Below are positions 33,116 through 44,729 of a DNA stretch of 64,000 nucleotides, one piece after another. Origin of the DNA: Paratinospora sagittata (taxonomy: Eukaryota; Streptophyta; Magnoliopsida; Ranunculales; Menispermaceae); NCBI GenBank assembly GCA_035771175.1, contig JAYMFD010001271.1, positions 124,001-188,000 of the forward strand, given 5' to 3'. The translations under genes and the position numbers were made by a program. The notes beneath the pieces were generated by a model. That model was not told the origin of the DNA and searched no databases. It saw only the letters and a list, made by a program, of their open reading frames with translations. Numbering within the stretch: the stretch's first letter is position 1; each line of letters begins with the position of its first letter.

Positions 33116-34740
33116 TGTTGGCCTAGGTATGTACAAGAGGGGGGGTTAATTGGACACTTAAACAATTTGAAAATAATTACAATGGAAAAATTAAAGAGCG
33201 AAAAATAAACAAATATGCACAGTCGATTTATAGTGGTTCGGTTACTTGCCTACGTTCACTACCTAACCTCCTCAATTAAGATTTTGAACCTTATTACTAA
33301 GGGATTTTGTTACGGGTGAGAATCAAACCGTTACACCTTTTCTCAACTTGCGGGTATGAGGAAAATCGTTACACTGCTCAACTTGCAAGCTTGAGACCAA
33401 CCTATCCCAAGTTACGGGTGTGAGACAGACCTAAGCTTTCTCAACTTACGGGTGTGAGAACTACCGTTTCTCAGCTTATGAGTATGAGAAGACCATTTCT
33501 CAACTTACGGGTGTGAGAAGACCTAACCTTGTTCAATATCAACTCAGTAGTTTATCTAACTACTGTTACAACCTCGATACAGTATACAAGATATCAAATT
33601 GAGTACAACTGTATCCTATGAACTATTTCTCAAATTTCTCTTCCAGCAAGAATGATATAAGTTAAAACAGTGCTAAAAATTTGTGCGAAAACAGATCAAG
33701 CTTTCAAATAGATTTTCAGATGAAGATAGAAATTTAGCTCACTATGAAAATCTTTTGAATAAGTAGAGTTCAAATGAAACGCTTTGAAACCAGAATAACT
33801 TAAGCTTTTTGAATCAAATAAAAATTCGACTAACTTTCAAAAGTGTTTGGCTCAGAGAGTTTTCGATGGTCTTAACAGATTGTTAAGTGCCTATGTATAT
33901 AGACTTGTAGAGATGAAGTTGTTGTTCATTTGAATTCAAATTTCAAATATGAACGTTTACTCACAACAACTAAAATGTATCACAAAAATGGCAACTGCAC
34001 ATTTTATGAACATTCTGATTTTCTCCATATTCACAAATAAGGAAAGTATAAGAGACGTGGTTCATGAATCTGAGAATATCTCTTACAAATACATAAAGTT
34101 AATTTTTGTAGGAAAAGTTGTTTTGTAAAGGTGTCAGAAAGGATGTACGTGTCAGAACAATAGAAATATCATTTTTGTCATTTTGTTCCTTTGAGGGCGC
34201 TCATATAGCATCAGCGTCCTACCGAACGGTGAAGTGAGGGCACTACTAACTTTTAAGCGTCCTGACTTATTATGACACTTAAACGACTAAAATCTTGATG
34301 GTGCTAATCGAAAATTAGCGTCCTGTTTTGTTTTAAGACATTAAAAGTGTGAGGGCGCTACTCACAAGTGAGCGTCCTAAAATTTGAAAACTATTTTAAA
34401 ACAATACTAAGTGCGCTGAAGGACAGTAAGCGTCCTAAAAGTATTGAATTGATTCTAAAGATGAGGGCACTCCTATACAAGTAGCGTCCTGATAGTTTGT
34501 TCAACTTATAACTATCAGCGTCCTTAAACATAGAAATCAAATAAAAACTAAGAGAAGTTCCAGCAAGCTGAAACTAAGTCAACGTCTTGACACTTTTAAA
34601 GGTTGACTAAAGGAAGGCCGCTACTTACAAGTAAGCGACCGTATGAATCAGTTCAATTCAACCTTGAGCGTCTTAATATTTTATCAGCGTCCTGACTCAT
34701 CAAGTCCAAGAGGGCAGTGCAAAAATATTAGCGTCCTGAA
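33116..34740 (-). repeat. Inverted, truncated copia-type LTR joined to C1
   Basis: Begins TGTTGGCCTAGG and is the reverse complement of a C1-type LTR end. It includes the tandem hairpins (33310-33540), a TATA-like site near 33894-33902 and the hairpin array (34190-34740). It replaces the expected C1 3' end. It breaks near 34735-34745, where plus-oriented LTR sequence begins. The 5-bp flank CAAAG (33111-33115) has no visible partner because the other end is lost. Confidence 0.8.
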
Positions 34741-35912
34741 AGACTCTTAAAACAAGTCAGGACGCTTATGATTTAGTAGCGCCCTCACTTCACTGTTCAG
34801 TAGGACGCTTATGATTCACGAGCGCCCTCAAAGAACAAAATGACAGAGTTGATATTAAGCTTCAGGACGCTAATTCAACAATGTTACTGTTCTGACACTG
34901 ACACTATTTCTGTTAACTTTTTCAGAACCGTATGAAAACTTTTCAGAACTATACAAAAACTTTTCAAAACTTTTTGAATTTTCTAATACCTTGTCAAAAC
35001 ATTCATTTTTCGTGAATGATCAGATGATTGAGGTGCTAACGCCGTAATATGCACAGAGCTGAATCAATTCATTTCAGAAAAGAATGTAGACGATGTATTT
35101 GAAATAACTTAGAGCGCCAAAATTCATCGAGTCCATTGCGCCTCTATTATTTTTATATATACATGCTGCCTTAGAGCAGAAAAACAACGAATCATATACG
35201 GAAATCGATATTCATTCAAAACCTTATTAACAGTTTTCACTTGTACAAAAACTCTTTGAAAGCCAATCGTCTTTCAATTGTGCTTGAACTTGCAATCATT
35301 TTGAAAGAAAAACATCAAGTCTTCTGGATTGATTGATCTTTATCTTCATCATTTTCAAAATCCAAGGAAGAATACAAAAACTCTTTGAACCTGTTTTCAG
35401 CCAAACTTCATCATACATATTTTGCTGAATCTGTGGTAAGAGAAGGTTCAATCAAAAGCTTTGTAAGTATCACTTTGATTCTGAGTAAAGGGAATCATAT
35501 CTCATCATGTATTCAGTTTGCAGTGATTGGTTTATCACTGGGCTAAGAGAAAGTGTTGCTCAAAGTTGTAACGGTCCTCTCACACCAGGAAGTTGAGAAA
35601 CTGTCTTCTCACACCTGTAAGTTGAGAAACAGTCTTCTCACGCCCGTAAGTTGGGAGAGTGTACCAATTTAATCTTCACCCATAAGAAGGTCCATAGTGG
35701 AGTTTGAATAAACCCTAACTGAGGAGGTTAAGTAATAGATGTAGGCGAGGCCGAACTACTATAAATCCTGATTGCATTGTCTCATTTACATTTACTGTAT
35801 CTAGTTGATATACTTTGTTTAACCCGCTTTCATTAATCCGCATATTTTTAAGAAAGGTTAAAATTTGCTAAGTGTCCAATTCACCCTCCTCTTGGGCATA
35901 TCTGGGCCAACA
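34741..35912 (+). repeat. C1 3' LTR, 3' portion only
   Basis: Matches 13701-14832 from AAGTCAGGACGCTTATGATT to TCTGGGCCAACA. Two AGGACGCT/AGCGCCCT units are at 34750-34835, and a TATA-like stretch is near 35154. It is followed by the TSD CAAGG. The first part of the LTR is missing. The junction with the inverted LTR shares a short AAAAC-like sequence. Confidence 0.87.
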
Positions 35913-35917
35913 CAAGG

Positions 35918-36223
35918 CAAACTTATCCTTTTGCGGGCTAAAGATGAATTGCATTTTCTTTTTTTTCGGAATGAGGAAAAACCCATGTTCCTTTTGCGGG
36001 ATCAAGAAGAACCGGTTCTCTTTTACAAGTTTAGAGATAACCTATCCTTTTACAGGTTGAGGATGAACCTTCCCTTTTACTGGCTGAGGAAGAACCATGA
36101 TCCTTTTACGGGATGAGGAACAACCCTTTTTCCTATTTTCGGGCTAAGGAAGAACCCATGTTCCTTTTACGGGATAAGGAAGAATTGTGATCCTTTTACA
36201 TGCTAAGGAACAACCTTGATCCT
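35918..36223 (-). repeat. L0 LTR, segment 2 of 3
   Basis: Consists of the mini-hairpin array in reverse orientation (units such as CCTTTTACGGG...AAGGA). It lies between the C1 insertion and Athila B and ends in the TSD ATCCT (36219-36223). Sequence is compatible with segment 1 and with 57420-57700. Confidence 0.8.
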
Positions 36224-37610
36224 TGATAGTTACATATTTAGATAGGATTTATAACATGTTTTAGGATGATTTATACATTAGTTTAGTGTGTTTATGTTAG
36301 TTTTGATTCATTTGCTAGTTTAGGAATAAATTGATTTTTATGCATTATTTCGATTTGTTAATTTATATGTTTGATCAATATATGTTTTGAGTGTTTTAAT
36401 TACTTGCTTTACATTGTTATGTGGGTATTTAGATGTGTGGAAGAGAGCATGAATGGTGAACATAACATATGAGAAGCCTAGATGATGTTTTATGAAGAAC
36501 CCAAGTCAAAAAGTGGAAGAAAATTAGTTAAGTCCACAAGAAGGAAGTCAAACAAAGCAGAAAAATGGCTAAGTCCACAGACTGAGAAAGACCCAGTCTT
36601 TGGGCGCCACGGCGCTCATCGAGGTGCCGGGTTGAGGATTAAGAGAAGGCTCTGGGCACCGTGGCGCTCACAGCGGCGCTGGGAATTTTATCGCGGCGCC
36701 GCGACGCTAAAGGTGTTTTTAGTGCATTTTAGCAACTTGGAATTTGGAAAAATTTTGGGACTTTCCAATTTTTACACACGACGAAAGTTTTGCGGCTGGA
36801 GTGAGGTGGAAGAGAAGATCTACATTGAAGAACATTGACAACTTCTACACGTTCTAGTTTTTTTTCCTTTGTTCTTATTCATGTTTGAACCATTGTTTAC
36901 CGTTTTTAATTGTTTAGCTATGAACTAAACCTCTTTCTAGAGGTGTAGATTGATCCAAACTCGAGATTATGTCTTAGATTTTATTATTTAATTATTATTA
37001 ATGAATTATTTTAGTTTATTTATGTTTTTCTGTGCATAAAGCTTTCGATCCCCTGATCAAGGATTAACCGATCCTAGATTCGAGGTAGATGCTCCAAAAA
37101 AAGGTACCTTGAGTTGGAACCTGGAGTGTATAACCTAGGTTATCATGAGACTCAAAAGGAGATCGAGAACCTTTGAAGTCATTAAGAGGAAATCACAGAC
37201 CTTAATGAATTATCGTTGTGTTTGGTTTTCATCGAAAGAGTTAAATCAACACAATGATAATATGCTCTAATTCTGCTTCAAAAGTGAGAATTAGAAATGT
37301 TAGGAATTCCGACGTATAAGCTAGAGAATTGATTTAATAATAATACATATATCAAGACATAGTTGAGAGCGAGGTGACATTGAACCTCTAGTATATTCTC
37401 TATTGATTTATTATTTGATTTACATTGTGTTTTTTAGTTATCAATTAATTAGTTTAATTTCTATTTTAATCACTCGATTTTGATTTTCTAAATAAAACTA
37501 GGGTTAAAACACGATAGATAGTGTAGTAGATATCCATGAGGACGATACCCTATTTCTCATCAGAATATATTATAACTTGGCAACTGTTCACTTGCGGTTT
37601 GCGTGCAACA
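36224..37610 (+). repeat. Athila B 5' LTR
   Basis: About 1.39 kb, from TGATAGTTACATATTTAG to GCGTGCAACA. It holds a GC-rich island at 36595-36715 with GGCGCC-type palindromes. Compared with the 3' LTR it has lost about 70 bases after 36786, including the TATATATAAA stretch. The deletion is bounded by AAAG. Confidence 0.94.
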
Positions 37611-37616
37611 AGTTTT

Positions 37617-37633
37617 TGACGCCGTTGCTGGAG
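37617..37633 (+). other. Athila B primer-binding site
   Basis: TGACGCCGTTGCTGGAG lies six bases after the LTR end. It is a tRNA-Asp-type PBS with substitutions relative to the TGGCGCCG form. Confidence 0.75.
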
Positions 37634-37752
37634 CTATTTTTTATTTTTCACTAATATCGTGGCATTTAACTTTGATTTTAATTTATATTTATATTTTTTA
37701 TTGTTATTCTCTGATTTTTTTTTAGTTCTGTTTTGAAGGATTTCAAGAGTTT

Positions 37753-39465
37753 ATGCAAAGGGCACGAAGTTTTGAAGTACTACCGTTGGATCTCGAGATT
37801 GAATGTACTCTTGGAAGATTGAGGCAAGAGAGAAGAAGAACAACTGAAGTATTTGCAGACGAGCAAAATCAGTTGACCTTGAGAGAATACTTCAAGCCGG
37901 TCATTAATGAGAACTATTCAAGTATAGTTCGTGTTCCTATCAATGAGAACAACTTTGAGCTCACACCGGCGTTGATCTCGATGGTGCAACAACATTAGTA
38001 TGGGGGGCTGCCTACTGAAGATCCTACTATCCACATCACCACCTTCTTGGAGATGTGTGATACGGTGAATATGAATGGTGTTACTGAGGACACCATAAGG
38101 TTGAGATTTGTCACTTTTTCTCTAAGGGACAAAACACGAGCATGGTTGCAATCTTTGCAACCGGGGAGCATTGCAACTTGGCAAAAGATGGTCCAAAAAA
38201 TTTCTTCAAAAATTCTTTCCTCTTGCCAGGACCGCCCAATTGAGAGTTTAGATTGGACAATTCAAGCAACACGAGTCTGAGTCATTATATGAAACTTGAG
38301 ACCGTTTCAAGGAATTGTTGAGGAAGTGTCCTCAGCATGGGTTCCAAGATTGGTTCTAAATCCAACTTTTCTATAATGGGATGACTTTCTTAACAAGAAC
38401 TCTAGTTGATGCGGCAGCCAGTGGGTCACTTTTGACAAAAACAGCTAGTGAGGCACTGAACATGTTGGAGGATATGGCTAGCAACACTTATGAGGTTCTG
38501 GGAGCACGATCAATGGTTAAGAAGGTGGCTGGTCTACATGAAGTTGATCCATTCACAACTTTCTCTGCTCAGTTGTCAAGTATTGCCAACCAATTTGTTG
38601 TGCTCACTACTCAAAGAGCGCAACCTTCTATTGAAAAGGCGGCGGCTTTACATATGGATTCTTTAGGGAATGAGACACATGAGGAAGAAGTTCAATACAT
38701 TAGTAATTAGGGGTATAATTATAGAAGCAATCAAGGAGTTCCAAATCAGTACCACCCAAGTGTTCGAAATCATGATAACTTTTCCTATGCCAACACGAGG
38801 AATACATTGCAACCTCCACCCAATTTTTACATTCAAGCTCAAGAGAAAAAGCCATTCTTGGAGGATATGTTGGGATCATTTATGATGGAGACAGAGCATC
38901 AATTAAGAACATAGAAGTAAAAGTGGGACAGCTAGCCCAAACAGTGAATACACAACCACATGGATCCTTGCCTAGCAACACCGAGATAAATCCCAAGGAA
39001 CAATGCAAGGCCATCATTTTGAGGAGTGGAAAAGAAGTTAAGGGGGCTGATTCTACAAGCTAACACATTACATCACCCCTTCCATCTAGTCAAGAGAATG
39101 AGAAGCCCAACAAGGAAGCTAAGTCAAGCAAAGAAGAGGAAGAATCAAGCAAGGGAAAAAAAAATCTCAAGAGAGGTCGTATAGGCTCGGTTCCATCACC
39201 TTCCGAGATAATCCCCCTATTCTCAAGACTCCTATCCCTTTTCCTCAACATTTCCAAAAGAAGAAGCTTGATGAGCAATTCGTCAAGTTTCTTGAAATTT
39301 TCAAGAAGATCCACATCAACATCCCTCTTGCCGATGCTTTGGAGTAAATGCCCAAATATGTGAAGTTCATGAAGGATGTGATGACAAAGAAAAGGAAGCT
39401 AGAGGACTATGAGACGGTGAAGCTTACTGAAGAATGTAGTGCCATACTACAAAAGAAGCTACATT
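37753..39465 (+). pseudogene. Athila B gag
   Basis: Starts MQRARSFEVLPLDLEIE, matching Athila A gag. Capsid segments are present, but stops occur at about 37996, 38278, 38298 (TGA where Athila A has TGG) and 38356 (TAA where A has CAA). A one-base shift lies near 38200. The segment 38381-38710 carries LVDAAASGSLLTK and EVLGARSMVKKVAGLHEVDP without interruption. It therefore shows the empty site for the solo LTR in Athila A. The acidic, Lys-rich C-terminal region follows to about 39465. No CCHC knuckle is visible. Confidence 0.9.
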
Positions 39466-41130
39466 AAAAGCTAAAATATCCAGGGAGTTTCACTGTACCT
39501 TGCAGCATTAGTTCTTTAAATTTCATTAAAGCTTTATGTGATTTAGGTGCAAGTATTAACTTGATGCCTTTGTCAATTTTCAGAAAATTGGGACTTGGCG
39601 ACGTGAAGCCGACTACGATATCTTTGCAACTAGTGGATCGATCACTTACATACCCTAGGGGTATCATTGAAGACGTGCTAGTGAAGGTGGATAAGTTCAT
39701 CTTCTTAATGGACTTTGTTGTTTTGGATATGGAGGAAGATGGTGATATTCTTTTTATACTTGGGCGGCCATTTTTAGCAACCGGGCGAGCTTTGATCGAT
39801 GTACAATGTGGTGAGCTTACCTTGAGAGTAAATGATGAAGAAGTGTTGTTTAACATATGCAAGACCTTTAAATTCCCATAGGAGGGGAATACATGCCACC
39901 AGATAGATGTAGCGGATGTGGTGGATGCATGTGTGACTGAGGTACGTGAGGAGGCTACACCGGGAGATCTTTTAGGGAAGTGTCTTGTGAGTTCAGTATC
40001 TAGAGATGAGGCCTCTCATAATGATGTCCAGTTGTATGCCTTAGCTCTTGAGACCCACAATCCTTCAAGTACCATTGCGGAAGTGGAAGATATTGAAGTT
40101 TCTTTGCCACCCGAGCTATTAGAATCTTCACCAGAGTTGAAGCCCTTACAGAAGCACCTTCGATATGCATTTTTGGGTGAGAAGTCTACTATGTCGGTCA
40201 TCATATCATCGACTTTGTCTAGTTTGGAAGTGGAAAAGCTATTATGCATTTTGAGAGAGTACAAGTCCGCTTTTGGGTGGTCCATAACCGACATCAAGGG
40301 GATAAGTCCTTCCATTTGTATGCATAAGATCTTAATTGAGGAATCTTACAAACCCTTAATTGAGCATCAACGAAGGCTAAATCCACCCATGAAGGAGGTT
40401 GTAAAAGTTGAAATAGTAAAGTGGCTCAAGGTGGGAATCGGATACGCCATTTAAGATAGTTCGTGTGTAAGTCCGGTTCATGTTGTACCCAAGAAAGGTG
40501 GTATGACTGTGGTGATGAATGACAAGAATGAGCTGATTTCGACGAGAACAGTGACGGGCTGGAGAGTATGCATAGACTACCGAAAGCTCAACAAAGCCAC
40601 AAGGAAGGATCACTTTCCCCTTTCTTTTATTGATAAGATGTTAGATCGGTTGGCGGGATTCCATTACTATTGTTTCTTAGATGGGTATTTGGGGCATAAT
40701 CAGATAGCCATCACCCTGGAGGATCAAGAGAAGACTACATTCACTTGCCCGTATGGTACTTATGCTTTTCGGCGCATGCCGTTTGGTTTATGTAATGCAC
40801 CGACGACTTTTCAACGGAGCATGATGGCTATATTTACGGATTTGGTGGAGGACATCATGAAGATCTTCATGGATGATTTTTCAATTTTTGGGTCCTCATT
40901 TGATCACTGCTTACATAACCTCTCCCTTTGTGTTGAAGAGGTGCGAAAAAAAGAATCTCGTGCTTAATTGGGAAAAGTGTCACTTCATGGTGCATGAGGG
41001 GATTGTTCTTGGACACCGGATTTCGTCTAAGGGTCTTGAGGTAGACAAGGCAAAGATTGGTACTATTGAGAAGCTTCCACATCCGAGGAGTGTTAAGGAC
41101 ATGCAGGGTTTTATAGAAGATTTATAAAGG
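39466..41130 (+). pseudogene. Athila B pol: protease and RT
   Basis: The protease has DLGASINLMPLSIFRKLGLG and FILGRPFLATGRALIDV. A TAG at 39880 and a TAA at about 40453 interrupt the frame. RT 40503-40967: [47 protein letters not shown] and an intact FMDDFSIFG active site. A frameshift at about 40940 leads to VLNWEKCHFMVHEGIVLGH. A deletion of roughly 20 bases near 41105 removes a segment present in Athila A (near 10790). Confidence 0.92.
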
Positions 41131-42428
41131 ATTTTTCAAAGCTAGCAAAACCTCTTTGCAAGCTACTTGAGAAAGAGACTCCATTTGTGTTCAACGAGCA
41201 TTGTGAGGAAGCTTTTGAGTTGATCAAGAAAGCTTTGACATCAGCACCTATCATGGTGATACCGGATTGGAGTGAACCGTTCGAAATCATGTGTGATGCG
41301 AGCGACTATGCGGTAAGAGCGATTCTTAGACAAAGAAGGGAGAAGATGTTTTGGGCCATCTACTATGCGAGTAGGACACTTGATGGGGCTCAACAAAATT
41401 ACACCACAACCGAGAAGGAATTTCTAGCGGTGGTCTTTGCTTGTGATAAGTTTAGATCCTACATCATTGGGTCTAAAGTGATTGTCTATACCGATCATGT
41501 CGCCATCCGCTACCTGTTCGAGAAGAAGGATGCAAAGCCTCGGTTGATTCGATGGGTCCTCTTACTTCAAGAGTTTGATATGGAAATTAGAGACAAGAAG
41601 GGGAGTGAGAATGTAGTTGCGGATCACTTATCTCGGCTACAACTAGATGAGCAAGATGATGGTGTGCCTATAGTAAAAACATTTCCAGATGAGCAACTTT
41701 ATGGGTTGTTTGTGAACCTTCCATGGTATGCTGACTATGTGAATTATTTGGTTAGTGGCGTTTTCCCTCCAGATTTATCATATGCACAGAAGAAGAAGTT
41801 TCTACATGATGTGTGCTTCTACCTTTGGGATGAGCCCTTGTTATTTAAGAGGTACAACGATCATATTATTCGTAGGTGTGTACCGGAGGAGGAAGTGCAG
41901 TCAATTCTCCATGATTGTCATTCCTCGCCATATGGTGGTCATTTTGGGGCGACAAGGACAGCGGCAAAGGTTCGTCAAAGTGGGTTCTATTGGCATACAT
42001 TGTTCTGGGACAGTTATGCTTTTGTGAAGACTTGTGACCGATACCAACGTCTTGGTACTATTTCGAGAAGACATGAGCAACCTTTGACTAATGTCTTGGA
42101 AGTAGAGCTATTTGATGTTTGGGGTATAGATTTCATGGGACCATTTCCATCTTCATATGGGAAGATGTATATTCTCTTGGCGGTCAACTACGTTTGAAAG
42201 TGGGTGGAAGCCATTTCCACGACTACAAATGATGCAAGGGTAGTGTTGAAGTTCTTTCAAAAGAACATCTTTACACGTTTTGGCACTCCTCGGGCAATCA
42301 TTAGTGATGAAGGATCGCATTTTTGTGACAAGCTCTTTAATGCATTACTTGCTAAGTATGGGGTGCGACACAAGGTTGCCATGGCCTACCATCCTCAAAG
42401 CAATGGCCAAGTTGAGATTAGCAACTGA
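41131..42428 (+). pseudogene. Athila B pol: RNase H and integrase core
   Basis: Long open segment 41187-42197. RNase [36 protein letters not shown] and VYTDHVAIRYLF. Integrase zinc-binding region: [13 protein letters not shown], then CDRYQR, where Tyr replaces the second Cys seen in Athila A. Catalytic Asp is in [13 protein letters not shown]. After a stop at about 42196 the frame continues: Asp in AIISDEGSHFCD and NGQVEISN with Glu. A TGA follows at 42426. Confidence 0.93.
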
Positions 42429-42431
42429 GAA

Positions 42432-43004
42432 GTGAAGCAAATCCTAGAAAAGACAGTGAATACCAAGAGGAAGGATTGGACTTTGAAGCTCGATGAGGCT
42501 TTATGGGCATACCGGACAGCTTTTAAGACACCCATTGGAATGTCTCCAAATCGTTTGGTATTTGGGAAAGCGTGCCATTTACCGGTGGAGTTGGAGCACC
42601 GTGCTTTTTGGGCTGTTAAGAAGTTGAATTATGATTTGAAGGCATCCGGTGATCAAAAACTTCTCCAATTAAATGAGATGGATGAATTTCGCCAAGATGC
42701 ATATGAGAATGCCAAGGTATACAAAGAGAGAACAAAAAAGTGGCATGAAAAGATGATAGTGAAGCGAGAGTTCAAGCTGGGGCCAGAGGTTCTTTTATAC
42801 AATTCAAGGTTGACTTTGTCTCCGGGTAAATTGAAGTCTAGGTGGTCGGGTCCTTTTATTATTGAGAAAGTATTTCCATATGGCACAATAGAGTTGCGTA
42901 GCAAAGACGACTCTCTCTTTCGAGTTAATGGACATTGGGTGAAACACTACTATGGACACGAGCATGCGCATGAGGATGATGTATCCTTGGAGGACCCTAA
43001 TTAA
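42432..43004 (+). pseudogene. Athila B pol: integrase C-terminal part
   Basis: Uninterrupted 190-codon segment in phase with the preceding one. It has [42 protein letters not shown] and the C-terminal [16 protein letters not shown] fold region. It ends in EDPN before TAA. It shows what Athila A has lost. No chromodomain is seen, as expected for Athila. Confidence 0.92.
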
Positions 43005-44729
43005 GGAGATTGCAAGAAGTCGGGCTGAGGACTTTAAACTAAGTGCTTGTTGGGAGGCAACCCATTGGTTTTGAAATTTCTATTTTATGCTCGGTGTTTT
43101 ATGTTTTTAGTTATTGTAGTATAGTTTTTGAGTTTATTACCATTGACAAGTTTTGGTTCTTTTCCTTTTTAGGTTCTAAAACAAGTTTGGGGATCCCTAT
43201 GCGAGCTACATGGAGCGGATGAAGAGCTTATGTGGAGACTTCAACCATTTGGGGTTATAGGGGGTTTTCTAAACCTCTTCTTATATTCTTTCCATCCATG
43301 CTCTGTTTTTATTCTTTTTGTGAAACATTAGGGACAATGCTTATTTTAAGTTTGGGGGGAGAGTTTTAATTTTTGACTTGTTATGTTAAAGATATAGTAG
43401 TTTTAGGTTAGGATGTCCTATGATCTTATAAATTTTTATTTGGTTCAATTAATTTTATTTTTCTGAATGGCCAATGATAAGAAAACATGTAAATGAAAAT
43501 GACTCTAGGAGAATGTAGAGAGTAAACTACTTAGTCTGTGTGCTTGATTCAAATTTGAACTCGGCTTTGTTGGAAATTCTCTACATATCTAGTGTGGATG
43601 ATTTTGTGTAATCATGACTTGTTTGGATTAGATATGTGCAAGTAAAGTTATATATATTAGATCTCTAGAAATCCTAGAACAAGTTTAATTATCACTTGAG
43701 GCGGAATCCTAGAGAACATGCTATGAAGGAAATGATTTAGGCCATGTTTGAATAAGTTTGAGCCAAATAGCTTACCTTACTCTTTATTATACCGATAGTT
43801 CCCACCTTAAGCTGAATATCCTTTTCCTTGTTACCTATACATCAAGAAGTTTGAGCTTATCATGTTTAATTTTCCTATTTGTCAACCTATGTACCTTATA
43901 CACTTTGACTATGTTGGTGTGTTATTATTTGGATGAAAGAACAATGGGAAAGAAAAATGAAGAAAAAGGGCGACAAAGAAGAGAAAATGTTGAGTTTGTT
44001 TCTGAGTTTTATTGAAAAAAAAAATGGAAAAGAGAAGAAAATGATGCTACGCCCATGATTATGAAAAGAAATAAGTTTGAGGGTGTATTTATTCTTTGAA
44101 AATAAGAAAACAAGCAAACAAAAGAATGGGGACTGAAATGAAAAGATTGACCAATTAAAGAAAGGGTATATGTGTTGAAATCAAGTTGTTTTGGTTCTAT
44201 ATGTGATGTTGTGGATGTTGTAAAAGATCAAAGTGCTTAGGGTGTTTTGAACCTAAATTTTTCCAATTTTCCCTACCTTTGAACCTTGGCCATACATTAC
44301 AACCTAAGAAAGACCTATTGATTCTTAATGGCATGTGATCTACATTAGTGGAGAGTGATAGGAAAGATTTGCTTATGGGATTCACTATATATTGCTATTC
44401 GAGATCACTTACACTTTATACTTGCTTGCACATGTTTATGAATTACATTAATGATTTTATGAGATTAACTATATGATGGTGTGTTTGAAAATGGAAGATG
44501 AGGTTAGGTGAGGGTTGGATTAAAAATCTAGACAATTCTAACACTCTTGAAACTTTTCGATGAGTTATCGTTTGTTAATGTGATCTTAGAGGCCATAATG
44601 ATGATATGCACGTTTTATCTTGAATCAAAGTTTAATTTGTTTGAAAATGGGATGGTAGATTGATTATCAAGTTTTTGTTCTGTTTTTCCCTTTGCTCGGG
44701 ACGATCAAAGTTCGAAGTTTGGGAGTATT
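43005..44729 (+). other. Athila B post-pol untranslated region
   Basis: About 1.7 kb without a credible ORF. It starts with the conserved GCTTGTTGGGAGGCAACCCA (43045-43064), which can form a TGGG/CCCA stem. A PPT-like AAGTTTGGGGGGAGAG is at 43348-43363. Some Athila families carry an env-like ORF in this region; here only short open stretches exist (such as 43758-44015) and none resembles a protein family I know. The terminal PPT-like AAGTTTGGGAGTA is at 44715-44727. Confidence 0.8.

Larger units (their letters stand above)
2149..35912 (+). mobile_element. C1, Ty1/copia retrotransposon, decayed and multiply interrupted
   Basis: It is flanked by CAAGG at 2144-2148 and 35913-35917. It begins TGTTGAACC and ends GGGCCAACA, and has a PBS at 14835. 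The order of domains is copia: gag with CCHC knuckle, protease remnant, GAG-pre-integrase, integrase, RT, RNase H. It is interrupted by Athila A, Tekay T1, a solo Tekay-type LTR and an inverted copia LTR. Removing these leaves an element of roughly 8 kb. The 3' part of the internal region and the first part of the 3' LTR are missing. A SIRE/Tork-type affiliation is possible but I cannot decide the lineage by eye. Confidence 0.9.

Noticed and set aside
43758..44015. Possible env-like gene after Athila B pol
   Set aside because: The open stretch has some hydrophobic sequence but no signal peptide plus transmembrane arrangement that I trust, no length and no counterpart elsewhere.
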